Below, piece after piece: positions 1 through 8,923 of a stretch of DNA of 64,000 nt (its first letter is position 1; every line of letters starts with the position of its first letter). The notes under the pieces were generated by a model. The model was not told the DNA's origin and did no database searches. It saw only the letters and a program-made list of their open reading frames with translations. The translations under genes were made by a program, and so were the position numbers. This DNA comes from Tricholoma matsutake (lineage: Eukaryota; Basidiomycota; Agaricomycetes; Agaricales; Tricholomataceae). Location of the stretch: assembly GCA_026075535.2 (NCBI GenBank), contig AP026538.1:16190337-16254336 (forward strand), written 5' to 3'.

Positions 1-1
1 A

Positions 2-496
2 ATGCTTGGCAATTCTGTAAGAGGGCTCACCCCCATGCAGAAACGCCTCCTGTACCATTCGTGCGTCGTGCCCATCATGACATACGGATTGAGACTCTGG
101 CACTTCAAAGGCGCTCGCATCAAAGGTGTCATCAAAACATTGGCCCAAGTGCAGTCCATCGTGGCTCGTTGGATCCTGGGTGCATTTCGGACCACCCCTA
201 TCGGTGGTCTGGAAAGGATCGCAGGACTACTGCCTATGCAGCTGTTACTGTGTCATCTGGTCGACAGGGGAGTATTCCGAACCCCCCTACTGGCCCCATC
301 AAACCCCCTAAGAGCAATCTTAGGGCCCAATCATGTTGGCACTACCCACTCTCATGAGCTAGGACTCTGGGGAGGAAACATGCTCGACACACTCACCCTA
401 CAGGGTCCATCTGTCGCTTCAGCTGCAGCTTTGGCCCTTGTGCCAGGTGATGAGTTCGACCCCTTTGGGGAAGAAACACACCTGGAAACAGAGTGA
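2..496 (+). pseudogene. LINE L0 ORF2 fragment: RT thumb/connection region
   Basis: About 160 codons of the region after the RT active site, aligning without gaps to L1 and L2 (for example MLGNSVRGLTPMQKR, then MTYGLRLWHFKGAR). In an intact copy this segment links the RT palm to RNase H. The frame terminates at 494-496 because one base is missing compared with L1 (GAAGAAACACACC against GAAGAAAGCACACC), so the product would be truncated. The true start lies left of the window. Confidence 0.8.
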
Positions 497-708
497 AGGA
501 TCTATTCCCCACTCGCTACGCTCCTTGACTTGTTACAACCACCATAAATAGTGGTAAACACCTCTGCTCAACGTTGCAAGCGACGTCGACACTTCAATTT
601 TCGTCCGATTTTCGATCGGATTTCACCATCACGAACGCTCTCGGCGTCTCCAGGCCTACCCTGATTTGCTAAGAGATCCGTCCATCCGATCTCCGTGGAT
701 GCCCCGGT

Positions 709-725
709 CATTGTTTTTGACAATG
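709..725 (+). other. 5' UTR hairpin of E1 with compensatory change between subfamilies
   Basis: CATTGT (709-714), loop TTTTG, ACAATG (720-725). In E15 the same site reads CACTGT/ACAGTG (50302-50307 and 50313-50318), so one U-A pair is replaced by C-G. E7 has the U-G intermediate. E6, E9 and E13 carry a C-A mismatch here. A second stem about 100 nt upstream, TCCGAT/ATCGGA with a 5-nt loop, is kept in nearly all copies. Confidence 0.6.
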
Positions 726-1002
726 GCTGCTATCTGTCTCGTTCTCCTGGGCTTCGAGGATCCTGACTAGGTGAGTGTTGTTTATGAAAGAGTAGTCTGG
801 GTCCCTCTGGGGGCTTAGAGTGGGTGTGGGATGCCTGCTTCAACGCTCGCCCAAGTCGACACACTCGTTTAGTTGGGGGAGGTCTGGCTTAGGGAGAAGG
901 GACGTTATCACTGGATTGCTAGTTGTCTGGGAGGCTTCTAGCCTCCATGCTCTGTGAGTTTCTATTACTAGAGACATGCTACACTGACTACCCTCTGGAA
1001 TA

Positions 1003-1038
1003 CACCATCGTTAAAAGGGGCTGGGCGATGGTGCCCCC
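1003..1038 (+). other. Candidate H-type pseudoknot in the E1 5' UTR
   Basis: An 8-bp stem CACCATCG (1003-1010) / CGATGGTG (1026-1033) encloses GGGG (1017-1020), which can pair with CCCC (1034-1037) directly after the stem. That is the geometry of an H-type pseudoknot. The block is among the best conserved parts of the 5' UTR in E1, E4-E7 and E9-E15. E11 has a G-U pair in stem 1 (TGATGGTG) and E15 a terminal mismatch. Folding is inferred from sequence only. Confidence 0.5.
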
Positions 1039-1293
1039 TAGCGGCTAGGCTTACACCTCGGTGGCCGCTCCTCACCACTATCCCTCTACCTCCGGTGCTC
1101 ACTCCTCTGGGGTGTTATGACCCGGGTTCAATCTTCTCCCACCGGGCTACAGGATGTGCGGCCTGTTCCCCCCTCGGAGCGTTCAGAGGCAGTATCGGGT
1201 GGACCCGGAATAGAGATATGGGATCACCCGTTATCGATGGCACGCTACGTATTTTGATTCTTACCATCATCTACAAGCACTAACTTCCTCTCA

Positions 1294-2103
1294 ATGCCTA
1301 AACGGCGAACTAGAGACCATACACCACGTTGGGGTCTACACGACCCCTCCCTGATTACGGGCGACATCTATGACGATGATGTCCAAGACTACGACACCCG
1401 GTACGATCACGACGATCCGGGTGTAGCTACTGCCCTACGGGCAGTTAGAGATCTATGGGCTGGAGAGGACCTCTCCGACCCTGAGGATGACGAGGACTCT
1501 CTTGCTATGCAAGAGGCCCTCAATTACGCCGAGAGCAGCCCCAAGCTGGCCTCGAGGCAAACGATCGACCGTGTGCTGTGGGCGCAGGACGTCCATGTTG
1601 CACATAAACGATGGACTCGCAGTCTCGAACGCGAGGACATGTACACTCAGGAGCTCGGCATTGCTGAGCTCTTCTATCCGGAGGCATCCCCTGCCCCTTT
1701 ACCGCCTTTGCCCCCCATCCCTGAGCTGGTGGAGGACGAAGCGCCGTTATCTGTGAATGAGAGGCTGGAAATCGAAGCCACCTCTCATGCCATGCTACAC
1801 CAACTCGACGCGATGACCATGTTCATTGGTACCGTCCGTACATCCGCCGTTCCCCCTGCAGAGAGGAACGCATGGCGCCAAATGGCCTGGGAGTTATTCA
1901 CGACCACCTGGCGACTGTCTGAGACAATGTCGGCGGAACTAGCAGCCGTTCCGACACCTCTCGACCTCACGTCTCCGGCAGCCTTCCGGGCTTCCTATGC
2001 GGCGGTGCACACCGCTCAACCAGAGCCTCAATCTGGGGAACCCTCGTCCCCAGCACGGCGCCGTCATCCTCGAGGTCCTCGTGGACAGCAGCGCCGCAAC
2101 TAG
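1294..2103 (+). CDS. E-element protein, subfamily A (269 aa), function unknown
   Basis: I recognise no known family. N-terminal basic stretch MPKRRTR; acidic low-complexity segment near residues 60-70 (DPEDDEDS); conserved ELGIAELFYPE from residue 120; proline-rich PPIPELVEDE linker; probable helical domain at residues 160-240 containing FIGTVR, WRQMAWELFTTTWRLS and LDLTSPAAFRASY; arginine-rich tail RRRHPRGPRGQQRR. No membrane segment, zinc knuckle or catalytic motif is visible, and it does not resemble LINE ORF1. A role in binding the element RNA, suggested by the basic tail, is inference. The ATG at 1294 is chosen because every intact copy starts at the equivalent ATG, after a conserved TCTC(A/G)ATG context. 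Against E15, 26 of 64 codons (1813-2004 versus 51438-51629) differ, 16 of them synonymously. Confidence 0.8.
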   Translation: MPKRRTRDHTPRWGLHDPSLITGDIYDDDVQDYDTRYDHDDPGVATALRAVRDLWAGEDLSDPEDDEDSLAMQEALNYAESSPKLASRQTIDRVLWAQDVHVAHKRWTRSLEREDMYTQELGIAELFYPEASPAPLPPLPPIPELVEDEAPLSVNERLEIEATSHAMLHQLDAMTMFIGTVRTSAVPPAERNAWRQMAWELFTTTWRLSETMSAELAAVPTPLDLTSPAAFRASYAAVHTAQPEPQSGEPSSPARRRHPRGPRGQQRRN

Positions 2104-2106
2104 TAC

Positions 2107-2545
2107 AGGGGGCTATCCCCCTCTACGTTCACGGCCACCAAGTAACTGGTGGCCATTATCGGGATGGTGACATGGTGTCGCTTCCCTATACCTTCCCCCC
2201 ACTGCGGGGGGGACGATGTCATCGAGTGCATGCACATAGGTGCATTTGCTCGAGGGGGGTCTCGGCCCCCTACTTACGGCGGTCACGGTGAATAACCAGG
2301 TGAACAACCACCCGCCTTGTTACTGTCACTCGTGCACAACACGGTGATGGTCCACCTCATTCGTCTGGGGTGGTCAATCCTCGTTGGCTGGAAAAACGCA
2401 GACGGTTATTCCTCCCGCAAGGGGGGATTTACGGTGAATTAACACTGCTGCGCCTGGTCTGGCCTCGGTCGGACATGTGGCTGGGGGACCGTTTGCTCCA
2501 GGGGGCGATCTAATGGCTAACTTCGGGAGGGGGGGCGCCCCCTCC
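2107..2545 (+). other. Structured 3' UTR of E1: chain of hairpins
   Basis: Successive stems: AGGGGG 2107-2112 / CCCCCT 2117-2122; GGCCACCA 2133-2140 / TGGTGGCC 2147-2154; GTGACA 2167-2172 / TGTCGC 2176-2181; CCCCC 2196-2200 / GGGGG 2206-2210; AGGGGG 2253-2258 / CCCCCT 2266-2271; CCTCCC 2411-2416 with GCAA tetraloop / GGGGGG 2421-2426; GGAGGGGG 2526-2533 / CCCCCTCC 2538-2545. The same positions pair in the other subfamilies, often with different bases. No ORF with an ATG start explains this conservation. Confidence 0.7.
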
Positions 2546-2680
2546 AGATTATTGCCTTTCCTGGCTGAGAGGCCAACGTCTGTGGAACTGCCCGCCTAAA
2601 GGTGGCTAAAACGGGGACCTGAGTGGGATATGGGCGAGGGGAACGCGTAGATAAAGTAGTACCCAAGTTTGTACCTTGCT

Positions 2681-2720
2681 CCGCGGACTGCGTTCGAGCC
2701 CCGCGTTATAAATTCTGATC

Positions 2721-2758
<38 letters not shown>
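2681..2758 (+). other. E1 3' tail shared with the LINE, followed by poly(A)
   Basis: The block beginning CCGCGGACTGCG at 2681 and ending TTATAAATTCTGATCC precedes the poly(A). The corresponding 41 nt of E8 (24037-24077) and L2 (24198-24238, minus strand) match at 38 positions by hand count. In LINE/SINE pairs such a shared 3' end is the signal used by the LINE RT, so this is the likely recognition site. Confidence 0.75.
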
Positions 2759-2761
<3 letters not shown>

Positions 2762-2772
2762 CCCCACTCGCT

Positions 2773-3745
2773 TTTCCTCTCATCGCCTCACCTCCAAGGA
2801 GGATGGAGCGAGGAATTCTTACAGGGTGACCTCAACAAGGCCTGGGCCTCTGCCCAGGTAGAGGATGACACTCTCGTCGTTGCAGTGGACGCTTCAGTGC
2901 CCACAGATGCTAAATTTCAAGCTGTTGCCTGCACTCTTGTCTTCGGACAGGGAGAACAGGTAGATCGCGTTGTCTCAGCTTCTGGGAGGAGGACCCCCCC
3001 AGAAGTTGAACTATTTGCTCTCCAATTAGGTGTATCCTCTGCGTGCAGCAGGGGATGCAAAAAGTTGGTAATATTCTCAGATTCTACCACGGGCATCAAG
3101 TCCCTAATTGATCCAAAGCCATGTTCTGGGCAAATCTTTGCCCTGGACGCTTGTCGCTCTCTTTGCCCCTGGCTAGCTGGGGATGAGGAGAGAAACATTA
3201 TATTCTGGCATGTCCCCTCAAAATTCGAGTGGAACGTACACAAGAAGGCTCACGATGTAGCTACATCCACCAAGATCTCCGTGGGCAGACACCCGCGGAT
3301 GTCTTTAGACTACCTTAAAAATCAGGTCGAAAAGGCTGTTTGTAAGGATTGGGACACCCGGTTCTCAGATCTGGCGTATCGTGGTCAGCACTTCTACCAA
3401 CTCAAAGGAGTAGGCAGAAAACTGGTATTACCCTCGACTCACAAAGGTGGGCCTTGGCTGAAAGTAATGGGGAACAACACTACGTTGACTTCCCGTTCAA
3501 CTCGCATGATCACTGGCCATGCTCCTATAGGGGAGTATCATCATCGTCTCTCCCTCGACGGGGAGTACCAATGTTGGTGCCTTGGCCCCAAGATACAAAC
3601 TTGGGACCATTTGCTATGCATCTGCCATAAGGTGGATCGCAAAGATACTCATGCAAGCCCAGACTCCGTCGAAGGCTTCCACGAATTTATGGACAATAAC
3701 CCGGTCCTCGGGTCATTCAACTCACTTACGTGGGATCCAGGATAG
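2773..3745 (+). pseudogene. LINE L0 ORF2 fragment: RNase H and C-terminal zinc motif
   Basis: RNase H-like domain with the expected acidic residues: AVDASVPT, PEVELFALQLG, IFSDSTTGI and a late AHDVATS. It is followed by a cysteine/histidine cluster (CWCLGPK, DHLLCIC) typical of the C-terminus of LINEs with RNase H. It would remove the RNA strand after first-strand synthesis. The stop at 3743-3745 is the natural ORF2 end, matching L1 and L2. The N-terminal side is out of frame with the RT fragment (several indels around the E1 insertion), so this copy cannot make a whole ORF2. Confidence 0.75.
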
Positions 3746-4292
3746 GCTGTGCACGCAGGGTGTATGACCCCCGTCTGGTTCTGGCTAGTGTTATCGGTAT
3801 GTCGGGGTGGCTGCAGAGCACCAGATGAGTCCGTTAACCCTCATAAAGGGGGCCCACCCGTGTTCAGGAGCGACTGTCAGGGAGGGGGGACACAAAACTA
3901 GGTACTGGTTCGGGGAGGCGCCTGAGCGCTTCCAGATCCTCTGTTGGTTATGCGTAATGGCGACTCATTCGACTATGCTTTCCTTTCCGAGCTGAGAGGC
4001 TCACGTCGGGGTGGCAGTTTCCCCTAAATCTTGCACTCATACCCATAGGGATTCAGGGAACACGACATCGCCAAGTCTGGGTTGTCGGTATGCCACCACT
4101 GGCAAGTCCATTTACTTGATAAAGGGGGCCCCCTTAGTGGTCGTTGCAGCTATCCAGGTGGTTGGTGCGAAGATCAGCAGGAGGAGGACTTGGGCTGGGC
4201 GTAGTGTACCTCATTTGTATGTCTCTACCACAGACTGCAATCGGGCACCACATTATAAATCTTTGACCCAAAAGAAAAAAAAAAAAAAAAAA

Positions 4293-4415
4293 GTGCATTA
4301 TCACCACCATTGTCACTACTATCACTGGTCCCTCAAAGTACTGTTTGTGTATAGATTCTTTTATGAGAAGGGCCCATAGACATTTCCTTAGGTCATGTAC
4401 AGTGACTGTCACCGA
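4293..4415. other. Short unassigned flank between L0 and E2
   Basis: 123 bp with no resemblance to the E or L elements. It is probably the sequence into which L0 inserted. No gene is visible. Confidence 0.5.
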
Positions 4416-5222
4416 TTTTTTTTTTTTTTGGGTCAAAAATTTATAATGTGGGGCTCGAACACAGTCCGCGGAGCGGGGTACAAACTCGGGTACTACTCTA
4501 TCTATGCGTTCCCCTCACCCATCTCCCACCCAGGTCCCCATTTTAGCCACTTTAGGCGGGCAGTGCCACAGACATTGGCCTCTCAGCCAGGAAAGGCAAT
4601 AATCTGGAGGGGGAGCCCCCCCTCCCGAAGCTAGCCATTAGGTCGTCAGCTAGTGCGGAACGGTCCCCCAGCCACATATCCAACCGAAGTCAGATCAGGT
4701 GCGGCCGTGTTAATTCACTGTAAATCCCCCCTTGCAGGAGGAATAACCGTCCGCATGTTCCCAGCCAACGAGGGTTGACCACCCCAGGCAAATGAGGTGG
4801 ACCATCACTGTGCCTGCGCACAAGTGACGAAAATGAGGTAGCTGGTTATTCACCTGGTTACTCACTGGAACTACCGTAGGCAGGGGCCCAAGGCCCCCCT
4901 CGAGCAAGTGTCAAACCGTGCATGCGCTCGATGACAACGTCCCCCCCGCAGTGGGGAGAAGGTGTAGGGTAACGGCTAAGCGTCATTATCCTGATAACGG
5001 CCACCACTCCTGTGGTGGGCATATATGTGGAGGGGTGGTACCCTTTTCAGTAGCGACGCTGCTGTGCTCGAGGACCTCAAGGATGGCAGCGTCGTGATGG
5101 GGACGAGGGTTCCCCATGTTGGAGCTCTGCTTGAGCTGCCTGCCTAGCCGCATAGGAAGCCCTGAAGGCTGCCGGTGACATGAGATCAAGAGGCAACCTG
5201 GCAGCTGCTAGTTCTGCCGACA
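4416..5222 (-). mobile_element. E2, partial E element (3' part only)
   Basis: Reads on the minus strand from 5222 to the poly(T) at 4416-4429. It keeps the last ~58 codons of the ORF (5047-5222, stop at 5047-5049), the 3' UTR hairpins and the shared 3' tail. Its 5' half is absent: the sequence meets the poly(T) of E3 at 5223 and never resumes to the right. The ORF end resembles E11 most closely (subfamily C-like). Loss by deletion or recombination is inferred from the missing right half. Confidence 0.8.
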
Positions 5223-6670
5223 TTTTTTTTTTTTTTTGTTTTTTGGGTCAACAATTTATAACGCGGGGCTCGATCGCAGTCCGCGGAGCAGGATACAAAC
5301 TTGGGTACTACTGTAACTACGCTTCCCCTCCCCCATATCCTACCCAGGTCCTCGTTTTAGCCACTTTAGGCGGGCAGTGCCACAGACGTTGGCCTCTCAG
5401 CCAGGAAAGGCAATAATCTGGAGGGGGAGCCCCCCCTCCCGAAGCTAGCCATTAACTCGTCCACCAGTGCAGAACGGTCCCCCAGCCACATATCCAACCG
5501 AAGTCAGATCAGGCGCGGCCGTGTTAATTCACTGTAAATCCCCCCTTGCGGGAGGAATAACCGTCTGCATACTCCTGGCCAGCGAGGATTGACCACCCCA
5601 GACGAATGAGGTGGACCATCACCGCGCTCCCGCGCGAGTGACAGAGATGTGGTAGCTGGTTGTTCACCTGGTTATTCACCGGAACTACCGTGGATAGGGG
5701 GGCCAAGGCCCCCTTCGAGTAGATGCCGTCGAGGGCATACGCTCGGTAACAACGTCCCCCCCGCAGCGGGGAGAAGGTAGAGGGAAGCGACAAACTGTCA
5801 CTATCCCGACATCGGCCACCAACTAATTGGTGGGAGTAGATGTGGGGGGGTGACACCCCCCTTTCAGTAGCGGCGCTGCTGTGCTCGAGGACCTCGAGGA
5901 TGGCGGCGTCGTGATGAGGACGAGGGTTCCCCATGATGGAGCTCTGCATGAGCTGCCTGCCTAGCCGCGTAGGAAGCCCTGAAGGCTTCCGGTGACGTGA
6001 GGTCGAGAGGCAATCCGGCAGCTGCTAGTTCTGCCAACATTGGCTCGGACAATCGCCAGGTGGTCGTGAATAGTTCCCAGGCCATCTGACGCCATGCGTT
6101 CCTCTCAATGAGCGGAACGGCGGATACTCGGACGGTACCGACAAAAATCGTCATAGCCTCCAGTAAATGTAGAAAGCCATGAGAAGTGGACGTTATGTCC
6201 ACCCTCTCATCTCTCGACAACGGAGGCTCATCCTCCACCAACTCTGGGATGGCGGATGAACCCGGTGATGTGGGGAGGGGCGGCGCAGATTGCTCCTGCT
6301 GCCCCTCCGGATAGAGGAGCTCGGCGATGCCGAGCTCTTGATTGTTGTTGGCCTCGAGCCCAAGCTCGAGAGCCAGATCATGCACCTCATCGGCTATCAC
6401 TTGTGATGCCAAGAAGCGGTTTATCGTCTCCTGCGAGGCTAGCTCGGTGAGACCCAGGATGAATTCGACGTCTCCGCCTGTGGCAGAGCCGTCATCGTCG
6501 TCTGGCAGGTCGGAGGAGTCATCCTCCGCCCAAAGATTGTGGAACTGGTTAGCCACATCAGAGTCCCATCCGCTCAGGGAGACGTGTCCGAACTCTGGGA
6601 GGTAATTGTCGTCGAAGTCGGCGAAGTCGGCGATTGTGTATAGGAGGGGGTCGCCATGAGCCGCCTGGTG
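5223..6670 (-). mobile_element. E3, partial E element (subfamily C), lacks the 5' UTR
   Basis: Poly(T) at about 5223-5245 (broken by one G), shared tail, hairpin 3' UTR and nearly all of the ORF. The copy ends abruptly at 6670, eleven codons into the ORF, where the poly(T) of E4 begins. The missing 5' end is not found on the far side of E4, so the junction is a rearrangement and not a simple nested insertion. Confidence 0.8.
5864..6670 (-). pseudogene. E-element protein, subfamily C, N-terminally truncated (269 codons)
   Basis: Open from the junction at 6670 to the stop at 5864-5866, starting at HQAAHGDPL and so lacking the first 11 residues of the 280-residue subfamily C protein. It retains ELGIAELLYPE, the PELVEDE linker, FVGTVRVSAVP, the WRQMAWELFTTTW block and the basic tail. 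It still has CGA where E15 has a TGA stop (SSSSRRRHPRG). Expression is unlikely because ATG and leader are gone. Confidence 0.75.
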
Positions 6671-8923
6671 TTTTTTTTTTTTTTTTTTGGGGTCAACAAT
6701 TTATAACGCGGGGCTCGATCGCAGTCCGCGGGTCAAGATACAAACAAGGTACTACTAAGACTACGCATTCCCTATGTCCGCATCCCACACCAGGTCCCTT
6801 GCAGAAGCCACGTTATGGCGGGCGTACCAGCGTTGTCCTCTCAGACAGGAAAGGCAATAATCTGTAGGGGAGGGGCCCCCCCTACAAAGGCTAGCCGTTA
6901 GTTCGCCGTCTGGTGCTATCTCGGTCCCCCCGGCCACATACCCGACCGAAGTCAGATCAGGCGCAAGCAGTGTCAATTCACCGTAAGTCCTCCCTTGCGG
7001 GAAGAGTAACCGTCTTTCACCAGACAACGAGGATTGACCACCCCGGGTGAGTGAGGTGGACCATCACTGTGTCCACGCACAAGTGACAGTGACAAGGCAG
7101 CTGGTTATTCACCGGAACTGCCGTAGCTGGTTATTCACCGGAGCTACTGTAGGTAGGGGGTCGAGGCCCCCCCTCGAGCAAATGCTACTCTGAGCATGCA
7201 CTCGGTGACATCATCCCCCCCGCAGTGGGGGGAAGGTAAAGGGCAGCGACATAATGTCACCATCCCGACAACAGCCCTAGTGGGCGGTGAAGAGAAGGGG
7301 GGGTCCCCTTCTTCAAGCTCGGCGTGGACGTTGGCGGGGGCCACGAGGACGTCGACGCCGTTCCGGGGACAAGGGTTCCTCGGTTGGAGGCTCTGCCGCT
7401 GGTGGAGCAGACTGAGCCGCCTGCATCGCCGCATAGGAAGCCTGGAAGGCTGCCGGGGACGTAAGGTCGAGGGGAGCTGATGCCGCGCGAAGCGACTCCA
7501 TCATGCTCCCTGAAAATCGCCAGGTGGTGGTGAAGAGCTCCCACGCCATCTGACGCCAAGAGTTCCTGTCGTTGAGAGGAACTGCGGATACACGGACGGT
7601 ACCTACAAAGGAGGTCATCATGTCCAGTAGATGTAGCATGGCATCAGAGGTGGCTTCGATTTCCAACCTCTGATCCCTAGATAGTGGCACTTCGTCCTCC
7701 ACCAACTCGGGGATGGGGGGCCAAGGCGGTAACGGGGCAGGGGATGCCTCCGGATAAAGGAGCTCAGCGATACCGAGCTCCTGTGAATACATATCCTCCT
7801 TAGGGAGGCTACAAGCCCAGCGCTTGTGTTCGACGTCGACACCAAGTGCCCATCGTACACGATCGATCGTTTTCCTCGAGGAGAGCCTAGGCCCCCCCTC
7901 GGCGAAAGCGAGAGCCTCCTGCATGGCAAGAGAGTCATCATCATCATCATCGTTAGGGTCGGAGAGGTCTTCCCCGGCCCATAGATCTCTAGCTGCCCTA
8001 AAAGCAGCTGCTACCTCCGATTCGTCTTGGACGAACCGGGAGTCGTAGTCTTGGACGCCATCATCAAAGATGTCGCCCGTGATCAAAACGGGGTCACGTA
8101 GACCCCGATGTGGTGGTTGGTCTCTGGTTCGCCGTTTGGGCATCGAGAGTGTGTGTGTTAGTGCTAGTAGGTGATGGTAGGAATCAAAATACGTAGCGTG
8201 GAATCGATAACGACTGGTCCCTTATCTATATTCCGGGTCCATCCGACACAGCCTCCGAACGCTCCGAGGGGGCGAGCAAGCCGCACATCCTGCTGCCTAG
8301 TGGGAGAAGATTGAACCCGGGTCATGCCACCCTAGGAGAGTGAGCACCGGAGGTAGAGGGATGGTGGTGAGAAGCGGCCACCAAAGTGTAGGCCTAGCCG
8401 CTAGGGGGCACCATCGCCCGGCCCCTTTTAACGATGGTGTATTCCAACGGGTAGTCAGTGTAGCTTGTCCCTAGTAGTAGTGACTCACATAGCATGGAGG
8501 CTAGAAGCCTCCCAGACAACTAGCAATCCAGTGATAACGTCCCTTCTCCCTTAGCCAGACCTCCCCCAACTAAACGAGCGTGTCGACTTGGGCGAGCGTT
8601 GAAGCAGGCATCCCACACCCACTCTAAGCCCCCAGAGGGACCCAGACTACTCTTTCATAAACGACACTCACCTAGTCAGGATCCTCGAAGCCCAGGAGAG
8701 CGAGACAGATAGCAGCCATTGTCAAAAACAATGACCGGGGCATCCACGGAGATCGGATGGACGGATCTCTTAGCAAATCAGGGTAGGCCTGGAGACGCCG
8801 AGAGCATTCGTGATGGTGAAATCCGATCGAAAATCGGATGAAAATTGAAGTGTCGACGTCGCATGCAACGTTGAGCAGAGGTGTTTACCACTATTTATGG
8901 TGGTTGTAACAAGTCAAGGAGCG
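6671..8923 (-). mobile_element. E4, complete-length E element (subfamily B) without a matching target duplication
   Basis: Poly(T) at 6671-6688, shared tail, 3' UTR, ORF, 5' UTR and the 5' end at 8923. The left flank is E3 coding sequence (GCCGCCTGGTG) and the right flank is LINE ORF1 (ATGATAACCAGCG). The two do not match, although the other intact copies show 13-16 bp duplications. The simplest reading is recombination between one copy inserted in E3 and another inserted in L1 ORF1. Confidence 0.8.
7313..8143 (-). CDS. E-element protein, subfamily B (276 aa)
   Basis: Intact from ATG at 8143 to the stop at 7313. The protein appears identical to that of E8 (22625-23455), which sits in a different target, so this form was mobile recently. 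Subfamily B features: a run of six aspartates near residue 65, WALGVDVEHKRW in the middle, and an arginine-rich tail RRRRPRGPRQRPRR. The overall layout is as described for E1. Confidence 0.8.
   Translation of the reverse strand: MPKRRTRDQPPHRGLRDPVLITGDIFDDGVQDYDSRFVQDESEVAAAFRAARDLWAGEDLSDPNDDDDDDSLAMQEALAFAEGGPRLSSRKTIDRVRWALGVDVEHKRWACSLPKEDMYSQELGIAELLYPEASPAPLPPWPPIPELVEDEVPLSRDQRLEIEATSDAMLHLLDMMTSFVGTVRVSAVPLNDRNSWRQMAWELFTTTWRFSGSMMESLRAASAPLDLTSPAAFQASYAAMQAAQSAPPAAEPPTEEPLSPERRRRPRGPRQRPRRA

Larger units (their letters stand above)
518..2758 (+). mobile_element. E1, complete E element (subfamily A) inserted in L0
   Basis: Full-length copy of the short LINE-like family. Order: 5' end CGCTCCTTGACTTG at 519, a ~780-nt 5' UTR with hairpins, one ORF, a ~620-nt structured 3' UTR, and poly(A) at 2722-2758. 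Target duplication ATTCCCCACTCGCT lies at 504-517 and 2759-2772. There is no RT, endonuclease, LTR or terminal inverted repeat. Poly(A) plus target duplications of variable sequence indicate target-primed reverse transcription by a machinery supplied in trans. Confidence 0.9.
1..4292 (+). mobile_element. LINE copy L0 (Tad1-like), 5' end outside window, interrupted by E1
   Basis: A non-LTR retrotransposon copy starting inside the reverse transcriptase thumb and running through RNase H, a 3' UTR (3746-4269) and a poly(A) tract at 4270-4292. E1 is inserted at 517/2759 with a 14-bp duplication of ATTCCCCACTCGCT. The copy is decayed: the frame shifts near 470 relative to L1 and L2, and again just after E1. 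The 41 nt before its poly(A) match the 3' end of the E elements, though less well than L2 does. Clade assignment is from domain order (APE endonuclease, RT, RNase H, seen whole in L2). Confidence 0.85.

Noticed and set aside
519..620. Hammerhead or HDV-like ribozyme at the E 5' end
   Set aside because: ACCAC/GTGGT and TCCGAT/ATCGGA stems are present, but I could not place the conserved core of either ribozyme.
7144..7434. Long alternative-frame and antisense frames overlapping the E ORF
   Set aside because: They follow the main ORF in every copy and their residues change freely where the main frame changes synonymously.
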